Source: an uncultured Flavobacteriaceae bacterium
Lineage (GTDB): Bacteria; Bacteroidota; Bacteroidia; Flavobacteriales; Flavobacteriaceae
Direction of reading: 5' to 3'
Assembly: GCA_947494825.1 (NCBI GenBank)
Contig: CANLWN010000005.1
Coordinates: 480,266-544,265, forward strand
DNA length: 64,000 bases
Within the stretch, counting starts at the first letter, position 1. Each line of letters begins with the position of its first letter. Below the pieces are notes generated by a model. The model made no database searches. It saw only the letters and a list, made by a program, of their open reading frames with translations, and was not told the origin of the DNA. Below are positions 24,209 to 32,501 of this stretch, piece by piece. The position numbers and the translations under genes were made by a program.

Positions 24209-26095
24209 ATGGCAACTGGCAAAATCAATGTTTCGGTAGAAAACATATTTCCATTAATAAAGAAATTCCTCTATAGCGACCATGAAATATTTCTTCGCGA
24301 GCTTATCTCCAACGCTACGGATGCTACTTTAAAGCTTAAGCATCTGGCATCCATAGGAGAGGCCAAGGTAGATTATGGCAATCCCATGATCGAATTAAAG
24401 GTGGATAAGGAAGGAAAAAAACTCCACATTATAGATCAGGGCATCGGGATGACCGAGGAAGAAGTAAAAAAATACATCAATGAGGTGGCCTTCTCGGGCG
24501 CCGAGGAGTTTTTGAACAAATATGAAGATTCTGGAAAGGACGCGGGAATCATAGGGCATTTCGGATTGGGTTTCTATTCGGCCTTCATGGTATCGGACAA
24601 GGTAGAGATCATTACCAAAAGTTATACGGACGAACCTGCGGCGCATTGGAGCTGTGACGGATCGCCCAAGTTTACCTTGAAAAAGGGCAAAAAAGAAGAT
24701 CGGGGAACCGAGATCATTCTGCATATCGCGGACGACTCCACTGAATTTCTTGAAGAAAACAGGATCAATGAACTGTTGCGTAAGTACAATAAGTTCATGC
24801 CCATTCCGATCAAGTTTGGCACCAAGACCGAAACACTTCCTAAACCCGAGGGTGCAAAAGAAGAAGATCCCGCACCCACCCAAGAGGTAGATAATATTAT
24901 CAACAATCCCACACCGGCTTGGACAAAACAGCCCAAGGATCTAAAAGAGGAAGATTACAAGAGTTTCTATAGGGAACTCTATCCCACACAGTTCGAGGAA
25001 CCCCTATTTAATATTCACCTGAACGTAGATTATCCCTTTAACCTTACCGGGATTCTTTACTTCCCAAAATTGACCAATGACCTCAACATTCAGAAAGACC
25101 GGATACAACTGTACCAAAACCAGGTCTTTGTTACCGATAATGTAGAAGGGATAGTACCTGAATTTTTGACCATGCTGAGAGGTGTGATAGATTCTCCGGA
25201 TATTCCATTGAATGTGTCCCGATCCTATTTACAGGCAGACGGTGCGGTAAAGAAAATTTCGTCCTACATCACCAGGAAGGTTGCGGATAAGCTCGCTTCC
25301 CTCTTTAAAAATAATCGGGAGGATTTTGAGGCCAAGTGGAACGATATCAAAATCGTGATTGAATACGGCATGTTGTCCGAGGAAAAGTTCTTTGAAAAAG
25401 CGGACAAATTTGCACTGTATCCCACGGTGGACGGTTCCTATTTTACCTTTTCCGAATTGCAGGAAAAGATAAAGGACAACCAAACGGACAAGGACGATAA
25501 ATTGGTGGTGCTCTACGCCTCCGACAAAGAAGCGCAGCACAGTTATATTGAGGCGGCCAAGGCCAAGGGATATGAGGTCTTATTATTGGATTCGCCCATT
25601 ATTTCCCATTTGATGCAAAAGTTGGAGACCAGCAAGGAGAAACTTTCCTTTGCCCGGGTAGATGCCGACCATTTGGACAACCTTATCCAAAAGGACGACA
25701 CCCAAATTTCCAAATTGTCCGATGAGGAAAAAGAAAACCTCAAGACCAATTTGGAGGAGGTCATCAAGGACAAAGGCTATACCGTACAGCTAGAGGCTAT
25801 GGACAGCGCTGCTTCTCCCTTTATTATTACGGAACCCGAGTTTATGCGCCGTATGAAGGAAATGCAGCAGACCGGCGGTGGCGGTATGTTCGGTATGGGC
25901 AACATGCCGGAAATGTACAACCTCATCGTAAATACCAACCATGAACTGGTCGGTGAAATCCTGAACACCAAAACAGCGAAAAAGCGGGAACGCTTGATCA
26001 ATCAATCCTTGGATTTGGCACGTCTGTCCAAGGGACTCCTCAAAGGGGAGGAACTCACCAACTTCATCAATAGAAGTTATGATATGATCAAGTAG
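24209..26095 (+). CDS. htpG: Molecular chaperone HtpG (Hsp90)
   Basis: HtpG is the bacterial Hsp90, a dimeric ATP-driven chaperone in the cytoplasm. The 628-residue protein has the GHKL ATPase domain (about 1-220: FLRELISNATDATLKLK, DQGIGM, GHFGLGFYSAFMV), the middle domain with the catalytic Arg region (LNVSRSYLQAD) and a C-terminal dimerisation domain. It has an insertion of about 25 acidic and proline-rich residues near 215-235 and a Gly-rich loop TGGGGMFGMGNMP near 555. It lacks the eukaryotic MEEVD tail. It stands alone downstream of its own promoter. Confidence 0.97.
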   Translation: MATGKINVSVENIFPLIKKFLYSDHEIFLRELISNATDATLKLKHLASIGEAKVDYGNPMIELKVDKEGKKLHIIDQGIGMTEEEVKKYINEVAFSGAEEFLNKYEDSGKDAGIIGHFGLGFYSAFMVSDKVEIITKSYTDEPAAHWSCDGSPKFTLKKGKKEDRGTEIILHIADDSTEFLEENRINELLRKYNKFMPIPIKFGTKTETLPKPEGAKEEDPAPTQEVDNIINNPTPAWTKQPKDLKEEDYKSFYRELYPTQFEEPLFNIHLNVDYPFNLTGILYFPKLTNDLNIQKDRIQLYQNQVFVTDNVEGIVPEFLTMLRGVIDSPDIPLNVSRSYLQADGAVKKISSYITRKVADKLASLFKNNREDFEAKWNDIKIVIEYGMLSEEKFFEKADKFALYPTVDGSYFTFSELQEKIKDNQTDKDDKLVVLYASDKEAQHSYIEAAKAKGYEVLLLDSPIISHLMQKLETSKEKLSFARVDADHLDNLIQKDDTQISKLSDEEKENLKTNLEEVIKDKGYTVQLEAMDSAASPFIITEPEFMRRMKEMQQTGGGGMFGMGNMPEMYNLIVNTNHELVGEILNTKTAKKRERLINQSLDLARLSKGLLKGEELTNFINRSYDMIK

Positions 26096-26115
26096 TTCAG
26101 CTTATTTATTATAAA

Positions 26116-26268
26116 AGGCTGTCTAAAAAACATAGATGTCCGTTCGAGCGCAGTCGAGAACTCCTTGAGGATTAAATTTTAAGATATCTCGACTGCCTGT
26201 CCTCCGTACAAGGCTTTGGAAGGCGGGCGCTCGATATGACATTTTTTCAAATACTTTTTAGACAGCCT
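26116..26268. repeat. Palindromic intergenic repeat (MITE-like, no transposase)
   Basis: The ends are a 14-bp perfect inverted repeat, AGGCTGTCTAAAAA (26116-26129) and TTTTTAGACAGCCT (26255-26268). Inside, TCGAGCGCAGTCGAGA (26144-26159) pairs with TCTCGACTGC (26187-26196) and CGCTCGA (26228-26234). The right arm is split by about 30 bases that hold a second, G/C-rich motif (CCTGTCCTCC and GGAAGGCGGG). No coding frame is present. TCGAGCGCAGTCGAGA-type palindromes recur in many flavobacterial genomes. Lying between convergent genes, it may also stop transcription from both. Confidence 0.7.
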
Positions 26269-26297
26269 CTTTTTATTTCAGCTATACCCAGGCCCAT

Positions 26298-27107
26298 TTA
26301 CCAGTATATGGGACCATCCCCTAAATACTTCTCGGCAATAGGCCGGTAGTAATCCCATAGTTCCTCCAATTCATAGGTTTTGGTACTTTTCGTGTAGAGG
26401 TCGTATCTATTAAAGTCCCGAATCCATTCCAAATACTGCTGGTCCTTTTCATTTAGTAGTCGGGCATAACTTCCCCCCGTATGCCATGGGTAAAACGAAT
26501 GGTATCGGATCATGACCATGGCCGCTTCGGGAAGGGTATTTTTTTTATGATGGGACAACACCTGAAATAGGTATTCGTCATGCCCCCATGCCAATTCTAA
26601 ATTGTCCAGGCCGCAGCCCTCTTTATAGACTCCTAGCGCAGTGTTGTATCGATCGTCCTTCATATCGGGATTCAACGTATTGAATTCCGGAAACACACAG
26701 CTGCCGGGCAGGGCGCAGCCTACCACAAATACATCACCCACCATACCCCATTGTTCTAATTGGCTGGTACCGTCCTCATCGCAGCCCCACAGAAACATCA
26801 CCTTGCCCAAATCGTGAATAAGCCCGGTCAATTGCATCCAATCGGGTCTCTTATCTGCCCGCATGGCCTCGGCACTTTGAATAAGGTGCTGTACATTGGG
26901 TAAGTCCAGATCCGGATCGCTAACATCGATCAAGTCATTGAGATGGCCCATGGCATCCCTAAGGGTCATGGGTTTGTCAAAAGTCAGGTACTTTTTATGC
27001 ATCCGCTGTACATAATCCAAAGTCTGATTTTGTCTCATTTTTCGGTAATGTTCATATACCGCATCGGTCACGTCGAACTCGGTGTAATTTCTAAACGTTT
27101 TTTCCAT
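26298..27107 (-). CDS. myo-Inositol oxygenase
   Basis: The enzyme opens the ring of myo-inositol with O2 to give D-glucuronate, using a mixed-valence diiron centre. The 269-residue protein keeps the ligand set known from mouse MIOX: H74 (QHLIQSAE), H98 and D99 (LIHDLGK), H176 (WGHDEYL), H203 (RYHSFYPWH) and D236 (FNRYDLY). MIOX is best known from eukaryotes and is scattered in bacteria, including Bacteroidota. The symporter gene ends 2 bases upstream, so uptake and oxidation of inositol are probably coupled. No glucuronate isomerase gene is in the window. Confidence 0.93.
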   Translation of the reverse strand: MEKTFRNYTEFDVTDAVYEHYRKMRQNQTLDYVQRMHKKYLTFDKPMTLRDAMGHLNDLIDVSDPDLDLPNVQHLIQSAEAMRADKRPDWMQLTGLIHDLGKVMFLWGCDEDGTSQLEQWGMVGDVFVVGCALPGSCVFPEFNTLNPDMKDDRYNTALGVYKEGCGLDNLELAWGHDEYLFQVLSHHKKNTLPEAAMVMIRYHSFYPWHTGGSYARLLNEKDQQYLEWIRDFNRYDLYTKSTKTYELEELWDYYRPIAEKYLGDGPIYW

Positions 27108-27109
27108 AA

Positions 27110-28708
27110 CTATACATTTCCTAGTAAAAGGTACAAAATAATCGTAGATAACACCAAAAAGAGGCTGAAGGGCTTAGCGTATTTCCACGGTCTTAAATCT
27201 AGGATTCCTGCATCTTTCATTTCAAAAATATCCCCTTTCGGTGATAGATAGGAAACCAAGTGCATCACCAACAGGTTCAGTACAAATTCTATTCCCCAAA
27301 TATGAACAAAATGCAACTCCAATTCCAGGATGTAATAGGTGGTCACATAAAACAACAGCCCGAACAAAAGACCGATCTTAGCACCTCTGGCAGATACTCG
27401 TGGAAAAAGAAAACCGGCTATGATCACACTTGCGATGGGTACAAAGAAGATACCGTTTAATTGCTGCAACAACTGATACAGGCCTTCTGGTGCATTGGCG
27501 ACAAAGGGAGCGATCCCAATTGCAAACACTGCCAAAAGGGCCGAAGTCCATTTTCCTATGACGACCAACTTTTTTTCGCTCGCCTGCTTTTGAATATATC
27601 GCTTAAAGATGCCAAGACTAAATACCGTAGCCGCACTATTGAGTGCACTGTTAAAGGTGGTTAGGATGGCACCCATCATCACGGCGACAAAAAAACCGGT
27701 AAGCCATTGCGGAAGTACTTTCTTTACCAACAAGGGATAGACACTGTCCGGGTTATCGTATAAACTTTCCCCAAAATAATAAAATCCTATCAAACCCGGT
27801 AGTACGATGACCAAGGGGACCAAAATTTTCAATAGGCCGGTAAAGAGCAATCCTTTTTGTGCTTCCTTTAAATTTACCGCCCCCAAGACCCTTTGGATTA
27901 TAGACTGGTGCATGGTCCAGAAATAAATTTGATTGATCATAAGGCCGGTAAACAAGACTTCAAAAGGTAATATCGCCGAGCGTGCCCCGGCACCCACGCC
28001 CGATTCACGACTGACCACGTTGAACTTTTCGGGGCTATGCCGAAACACCTTGCCCATCCCCTCAAAAGGGTTACCATCGCCTATGGCAAGCAAGGCAAGA
28101 ATAGGCACCAAAAGCCCTGCTACAAGCAAGCCAAATCCATTGATGGTATCGGTATAGGCCACCATCTTAAGCCCCCCAAATATAGCATATACGGCTCCTA
28201 TACTCCCCACCACCAGAATGGTGATCCATATCCCTTCGGCCTGACTTACATTCAAAAGTTGGGATATTTCAAAAATGGCCTCAATATTCAGGGCTCCTGT
28301 ATACAGTACTATGGGAAGTAAGGTGGCCACAAAGGAAATGATCAAGAGCAGGGCCACCAAGGTACGGGTAAGACCATCGAACCGTTTTTCCAAAAACTCG
28401 GGAATGGTCGTTAACCCCATTTTCAGGTATCGTGGTGCAAAATATAGGGCAGCGATCACCAAGGCTAAAGCGGACGTAACCTCCCAAGCTACGATAATTG
28501 CACCATTTCTATAGGCGGAACCGTTCATCCCAACAAGGTGTTCGGTAGAAATATTGGTCAGTAAGAGCGAACCGGCAATTACGATTCCGGTAAGGGAACG
28601 TCCGCCCAGAAAATACCCGTCGCGGGTATCCAATCTATCCCGTCGGAGTTTCCACGTAGCATAAAAAGCCACAAAACCGGTAAACAAGAGAAAAGTAATC
28701 AAGGCCAT
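27110..28708 (-). CDS. Sodium:solute symporter, likely for inositol or a sugar
   Basis: The 532-residue SSS-family protein has about 14 hydrophobic segments. Motifs include DGYFLGGRSLTGIVIAGSLL near residue 30, NISTEHLVGMNG, YAIFGGLKMVAYTDTING and TTFNSALNSAATVFSLGIF. Its likeness to SLC5 sugar/inositol carriers and its 2-base distance from the myo-inositol oxygenase gene suggest inositol as substrate; this is inference from context. A TATTTTTA box ends 6 nt before the ATG, which predicts a near-leaderless transcript. Confidence 0.88.
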   Translation of the reverse strand: MALITFLLFTGFVAFYATWKLRRDRLDTRDGYFLGGRSLTGIVIAGSLLLTNISTEHLVGMNGSAYRNGAIIVAWEVTSALALVIAALYFAPRYLKMGLTTIPEFLEKRFDGLTRTLVALLLIISFVATLLPIVLYTGALNIEAIFEISQLLNVSQAEGIWITILVVGSIGAVYAIFGGLKMVAYTDTINGFGLLVAGLLVPILALLAIGDGNPFEGMGKVFRHSPEKFNVVSRESGVGAGARSAILPFEVLFTGLMINQIYFWTMHQSIIQRVLGAVNLKEAQKGLLFTGLLKILVPLVIVLPGLIGFYYFGESLYDNPDSVYPLLVKKVLPQWLTGFFVAVMMGAILTTFNSALNSAATVFSLGIFKRYIQKQASEKKLVVIGKWTSALLAVFAIGIAPFVANAPEGLYQLLQQLNGIFFVPIASVIIAGFLFPRVSARGAKIGLLFGLLFYVTTYYILELELHFVHIWGIEFVLNLLVMHLVSYLSPKGDIFEMKDAGILDLRPWKYAKPFSLFLVLSTIILYLLLGNV

Positions 28709-28714
28709 TACCGG

Positions 28715-28722
28715 TAAAAATA
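28715..28722 (-). promoter_or_regulatory. -7 box adjoining the symporter start codon
   Basis: TATTTTTA on the minus strand (one mismatch to TAnnTTTG), 6 nt before the ATG of the inositol-linked symporter gene. Confidence 0.35.
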
Positions 28723-28769
28723 AGCATAATATAGCTTGGTAGGCGGATTGGAAATCTCCTAAGAATTAA

Positions 28770-29186
28770 TTACTCCAAAACATAACGATTGTCCAAATGC
28801 CTCTTTAACAGGACCACCTGTAGGCAAACAAAAAGCGTGAGCCCCAAGGCGCCGTAAACGAAGATGTTGGAAATCTTCCACTGCGTCCATTGTTCCAAAA
28901 AGTCGAAATTTAAACGTTCGCTCCACTGCACATCGGATAGGCCCATAAAACTCAGGTCGCCATTCCCCAGAAGGGAATAGGCAAAAACTCCGAGTACAGC
29001 GAGAAGCAATAGCAACCAGGCGCCCTTGGAAATCAGTGGGCGATATACCTTAGCCGTTGTTGGGGCCGTTTCGGAGATTTTGGAAAGGACCGTAGCAGTG
29101 AAATCCATTGAAGGTTGTTCCAATCCCGCTTCCTTCACCGTTTTTTTGAGAAGGGCATCCAGTTCTTTTTCTTTATTTTCTTCCAT
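28770..29186 (-). CDS. Probable anti-sigma factor, membrane protein
   Basis: The 138-residue protein has a soluble N-terminus of about 48 residues (KELDALLKKTVKEAGLEQPS, DFTATVLSKI), a membrane segment near 50-70 (GAWLLLLLAVLGVFAYSLL), a short loop and a second membrane segment near 110-128. It overlaps the end of the ECF sigma gene by 14 bases. This arrangement is typical of anti-sigma factors that hold the sigma factor at the membrane. No zinc-binding HxxxCxxC motif of the ZAS type is present, so the assignment rests on context. Confidence 0.65.
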   Translation of the reverse strand: MEENKEKELDALLKKTVKEAGLEQPSMDFTATVLSKISETAPTTAKVYRPLISKGAWLLLLLAVLGVFAYSLLGNGDLSFMGLSDVQWSERLNFDFLEQWTQWKISNIFVYGALGLTLFVCLQVVLLKRHLDNRYVLE

Positions 29187-29757
29187 AACTGCGTATCGTT
29201 TCTGGTTCCAATCGGTTTTTTAAAATTTCTGCCAGTCGTTTTCTGCTCCGGAACAAACGTACCTTAACAGTATTTGCATTTTCGTCCATAATTGCCGCTA
29301 TCTCGCTCAGTGATAACTCTTCATAATAATGCAGCGTAATTAAAAAGCTATCGTCTGGTGATAGTTCTTGCATCGCCTCTTTTATGGTCTTGCTGCGCTC
29401 TTCACGTTCCAGGCCTTCCAAGGTGTTTTCCATGGACCGCACATAGCGTTCGGTAAAGGCATCTATAGGGCTTGTATCCAAATCTCTGCTTTGTTTCTTC
29501 ACATAGTCCAAACTTCTGTTATAGGCAATCTTATAGAGCCAGGTCGAAAATTTGGCATCGCCTTTAAATCGGTCCAGCCCCTGAAATACCTTAAAAAAAA
29601 CATCCTGGGCCACTTCCTCCGCTTCCTCCCTATTCTTTACCATTCGCAAGGCCAAAGTATATACCATATGCTTATAACGGTCAACAAGGGATGCAAATGC
29701 ATGCGTATCCCCTGCGAGGGTCCTTTCTATATAGTGTTGGTCTTCTTGAAGGCTCAT
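29173..29757 (-). CDS. ECF-type RNA polymerase sigma factor
   Basis: The 194-residue protein has sigma region 2 at about 20-90 (YTLALRMVKNREEAEEVAQD, FSTWLYKIAYNRSLDYVKK) and region 4 at about 125-185 (LSPDDSFLITLHYYEELS, SEIAAIMDENANTVKVRLFR) and no region 1.1 or 3, which defines an ECF sigma factor. Upstream is TGTAACC-N16-CGTC, an ECF-type promoter, so the gene is probably autoregulated. The overlapping downstream gene is the likely anti-sigma factor. The divergent DUF6249 gene has the same promoter signature and is a probable target. Confidence 0.92.
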   Translation of the reverse strand: MSLQEDQHYIERTLAGDTHAFASLVDRYKHMVYTLALRMVKNREEAEEVAQDVFFKVFQGLDRFKGDAKFSTWLYKIAYNRSLDYVKKQSRDLDTSPIDAFTERYVRSMENTLEGLEREERSKTIKEAMQELSPDDSFLITLHYYEELSLSEIAAIMDENANTVKVRLFRSRKRLAEILKNRLEPETIRSYGRK

Positions 29758-29768
29758 CTAAGTAATAA

Positions 29769-29795
29769 GACGATATATGAAGCGCCTAGGTTACA
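29769..29795 (-). promoter_or_regulatory. ECF-type promoter of the sigma factor gene
   Basis: On the minus strand TGTAAC (29790-29795) is followed after 17 nt by CGTC (29769-29772). This form resembles known ECF promoters (for example Bacillus sigma X, TGTAAC and CGAC). The -10 element lies 11 nt before the ATG, so the leader would be very short. Confidence 0.6.
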
Positions 29796-29821
29796 CAATT
29801 TAGAAAAATATTGACTATTCC

Positions 29822-29848
29822 TGTAACCGGGGTTCAAAAATGATCGTC
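29822..29848 (+). promoter_or_regulatory. ECF-type promoter of the DUF6249 gene
   Basis: TGTAAC (29822-29827), 17 nt, CGTC (29845-29848): the same elements and spacing as the divergent promoter of the sigma gene. Both share a C after TGTAAC and TA two bases after CGTC. Predicted leader about 37 nt. Confidence 0.6.
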
Positions 29849-29890
29849 ATACCCTATGAACAAAATAAATAATCCATTAAAAATTATAAG

Positions 29891-30247
29891 ATGGCAGCAG
29901 CAATTATAATCCCCGTAAGTTTTTTTCTAGTCGTATTAGCAATAACCTATCTCTATTTTTCCACAAGGAATAGGGAGCGCATGGCGCTAATTGAGAAAGG
30001 AGCGGACGCCAGTATTTTTGTAAAGGGCAAACGGGAAAGGACAGCACCTTTTTGGAAGGTACTTGTTCTTAACCTGGCACTTCTTCTCATGGGTATAGGC
30101 CTCGCCATTTTTCTGGCCGCCGCATTCGTGCACACACTGGGCATGGACGACGAAGTAGCCTATCCAGGCACCATATTCTTCATGGCAGGTTCTGGCCTTT
30201 TGGTGGGCTTTTTCCTGACCAAAAAGCTCGACAAGGAAGATGTGTAA
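29891..30247 (+). CDS. DUF6249 family membrane protein
   Basis: The 118-residue protein has three membrane segments (about 4-24, 55-76 and 89-107) and a basic cytoplasmic loop with RNRERMALIEKGADASIF, the recognisable pattern of DUF6249. Function is unknown. It is divergent from the ECF sigma gene and has a matching ECF-type promoter, so it is likely part of the envelope response run by that sigma factor. Confidence 0.8.
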   Translation: MAAAIIIPVSFFLVVLAITYLYFSTRNRERMALIEKGADASIFVKGKRERTAPFWKVLVLNLALLLMGIGLAIFLAAAFVHTLGMDDEVAYPGTIFFMAGSGLLVGFFLTKKLDKEDV

Positions 30248-30272
30248 CACGAATCCTACCCTTATTTAGATA

Positions 30273-30300
30273 CATGAAGCTTCCTGTGGGGAGCTTTATG
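30273..30300. terminator. Hairpin between convergent genes, probable bidirectional terminator
   Basis: CATGAAGCTTCC (30273-30284) pairs with GGGAGCTTTATG (30289-30300) with a 4-nt loop, including G-T pairs. There is no long T-run on either side, so termination is probable from position rather than from a full signature. Confidence 0.45.
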
Positions 30301-30308
30301 TGTCTATC

Positions 30309-31205
30309 CTATTTGGAGTGCTTCAAAAATACTACCATCCGTTGGGCCAACTCCTCCCCTTTTTCCTCTTGAATAAAATGTCCGGCATCTGTAATCGTTT
30401 GATGCGGTTGCCCTTTTGTCCCGGGAACCTTTGCCTGAAAAAATAGGTCACCTCCCCTCATAATGGGGTCGGAATCCCCGAAAAGGGTCAGAAAGGGCTT
30501 TTCCCAACGCTCCAGTACTTTCCAGGCCGCATCGCAGGCGGGAATGGCTCCATATGGGTCTTCACCGTCAAAAGGGACCAATTTGGGAAAAACACGGGCG
30601 CCGGCCTTAAAGGAATCGTCCGGAAAAGGGGCGTCATAGGCAGCTATTACCTGCTCGGACAGGTTGGAGACCGTCCCGAGCTGTAGCACCTTGCCAGCGG
30701 AAAAATGCGGGGTTTTTTGTGAAAAATCGCGCCATTGCTTAAAAGCGTCATTGGCATACACGCCCGTCCGGGTCAATAAGGTATTGGACGCTATGATACT
30801 GCTGAACAAGGCTTCTTCTTCGGCAGCGATCCGAAGGCCGGTAAGGCCGCCCCAATCCTGGCAAAAAAGATGGATATCGGATAGGTTTAGTCCAGAAATG
30901 AGCGCCTTGAGCCAATCAACGTGGCTTTGATAGCTATAGTCTTCCTGCCGTACCGGTTTATCCGATTTTCCAAAGCCGATCAGATCGGGCGCAATGGTCC
31001 GAAATCCGGCTTCTACCAAGATGGGTATCATCTTTCGATAGAGGTACGACCAACTGGGTTCCCCATGCAAAAGGAGCACAATAGGGCCCTCGCCCTCGTC
31101 TACATAATGCATTCGCAATCCTTTCGCCACCTCATGATAATGGGGCCTAAAAGGATAGTCGGCCAGGCCTTCAAAACAGGATTCCGGGGTTCTTAGAACT
31201 TTCAT
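30309..31205 (-). CDS. Haloalkane dehalogenase
   Basis: The 298-residue alpha/beta-hydrolase has the haloalkane dehalogenase pattern: HGEPSW (oxyanion and halide site), nucleophile D117 followed by W118 in CQDWGG, an acid in GDSDPI (244-246) and H276 in AGHFIQE. The Asp nucleophile with adjacent Trp separates it from Ser esterases. The subfamily looks like the DhlA (HLD-I) group. The reaction turns a haloalkane into an alcohol and halide. It is the last gene of the 11-gene catabolic operon, 22 bases after the MaoC gene. The natural substrate is unknown. Confidence 0.87.
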   Translation of the reverse strand: MKVLRTPESCFEGLADYPFRPHYHEVAKGLRMHYVDEGEGPIVLLLHGEPSWSYLYRKMIPILVEAGFRTIAPDLIGFGKSDKPVRQEDYSYQSHVDWLKALISGLNLSDIHLFCQDWGGLTGLRIAAEEEALFSSIIASNTLLTRTGVYANDAFKQWRDFSQKTPHFSAGKVLQLGTVSNLSEQVIAAYDAPFPDDSFKAGARVFPKLVPFDGEDPYGAIPACDAAWKVLERWEKPFLTLFGDSDPIMRGGDLFFQAKVPGTKGQPHQTITDAGHFIQEEKGEELAQRMVVFLKHSK

Positions 31206-31227
31206 TTTGATTATTTTTTACATTCGC

Positions 31228-31692
31228 TTATTCAAACATCAGGGACACAAACTCTGCTACACAGGCAGGTTTCTCCACGCCATTAATTTCCACCATACAA
31301 TCCCAGGCAACCTTAAGACCGGTATCCCCATAGTCCTCTATGTCCAGTATCTTTCCCTTCAACCTCAATTTACTATCCACCACCACCGGGTGCGGAAAAC
31401 GTACTTTGTTCAATCCATAGTTTACCCCCATCTGCATACTTTCTACCGTGATGAGATCCTCGAGCATCTTGGAGAGCAAGGAAACGGACATGAATCCATG
31501 GGCCACCGGTGCCTTGAACGGGGAATGTTTTTTCGCTTTTTCCACATCCACATGGATCCACTGAAAATCCAGGGTAGCCTGGGCAAAGGCATTGATCATG
31601 TCCTGGGTGACCTGTATCCAGTTGCCCAGGGGCAGTTCTTTGCCCTTCAGTTCGCGAAACTCCTCAAAATTCTTACATATCAACTTTTCCAT
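31228..31692 (-). CDS. MaoC-like (R)-specific enoyl-CoA hydratase
   Basis: The 154-residue hot-dog protein has the hydratase-2 motif: WIQVTQDMINAFAQATLD (with catalytic Asp and nearby HV), then PVAHGFMSVSLLSKML and NYGLNKVRFPHPV. MaoC proteins hydrate trans-2-enoyl-CoA to (R)-3-hydroxyacyl-CoA. With the SDR gene 6 bases upstream, it would form a hydratase/dehydrogenase pair for beta-oxidation steps in this operon. Confidence 0.88.
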   Translation of the reverse strand: MEKLICKNFEEFRELKGKELPLGNWIQVTQDMINAFAQATLDFQWIHVDVEKAKKHSPFKAPVAHGFMSVSLLSKMLEDLITVESMQMGVNYGLNKVRFPHPVVVDSKLRLKGKILDIEDYGDTGLKVAWDCMVEINGVEKPACVAEFVSLMFE

Positions 31693-31698
31693 GGACCG

Positions 31699-32436
31699 TT
31701 ATCTAGAAATTCCCCCATCGATGGTTAAACAAATCCCCGATACGTACTGTGCCTCATCTGACGCCAGGTAAAGGTACCCATAGGCAATGTCCATGGGCAT
31801 AGCCGCCTTTTGCAGGGGTATCTGTTTTTTCATTTGCGCCATGTGCTCAGCCGGGATTTTTTCCACCATTTCGGTAAGCGTAAAACCGGGGGCTACCGCG
31901 TTGGCGGTAATGCCATATTTTCCCAGTTCCATGGTCCAGGTCTTGGACATGGCAATTACCCCTGCCTTGGTGGCCGCATAGTTGGTTTGTCCAAAATTTC
32001 CGCGAAGCCCGACGTTGGAAGCGGCTGAAACAATACGACCGTAGCCGGCTTCCTTCATATAGGGTACCACAGCTTGCGTGCACAGGAACACGCCCTTTAG
32101 GTTCACATCGATTACCGCATCCCACTCCTCCATGCTCATTTTCTGAAGGGTCTTGTCCCGGGTTATACCCGCATTGTTAATCAAAATGTCGATTTTCCCA
32201 TAACGGGAATGGATATCGGCCACAGCAGCTTGTACCGCTTCCCTATCGGTCACCGATATATTGAGGAACTCTGCCTGTCCTACTCCGGCATTGATTGTTT
32301 TGGCTGTCTCCATACCTATATCCAACACATCCCAGATTATTACGGTGGCCCCTTCCCGGGCAAAGAGGTCCGAAATTGCTTTTCCTATACCCCGCGCTCC
32401 ACCGGTTACGATGGCCACCTTGTTTTTTAATCGCAT
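31699..32436 (-). CDS. SDR family oxidoreductase (FabG-like)
   Basis: The protein has 245 residues from the ATG at 32436; an in-frame ATG at 32472 would add 12 polar residues. The Rossmann motif is TGGARGIGKAI, followed by NNAG (residues near 87), the catalytic Ser in SAASNVG and YAATK (Tyr and Lys), and a C-terminal VSGICLTIDGG. It fits 3-oxoacyl-ACP/CoA reductases. The neighbouring MaoC hydratase suggests that it works on 3-hydroxyacyl-CoA in the oxidative direction. Confidence 0.88.
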   Translation of the reverse strand: MRLKNKVAIVTGGARGIGKAISDLFAREGATVIIWDVLDIGMETAKTINAGVGQAEFLNISVTDREAVQAAVADIHSRYGKIDILINNAGITRDKTLQKMSMEEWDAVIDVNLKGVFLCTQAVVPYMKEAGYGRIVSAASNVGLRGNFGQTNYAATKAGVIAMSKTWTMELGKYGITANAVAPGFTLTEMVEKIPAEHMAQMKKQIPLQKAAMPMDIAYGYLYLASDEAQYVSGICLTIDGGISR

Positions 32437-32501
32437 ATCTTGTATTTCATTTTTAATTTGTTTTACATCCATTAGGAAGGCCCACCTTGAAATACAGCAG
32501 G

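Noticed and set aside
26116..26268. Complete insertion sequence
   Set aside because: There is no transposase frame in 153 bases; it is only a palindromic repeat.
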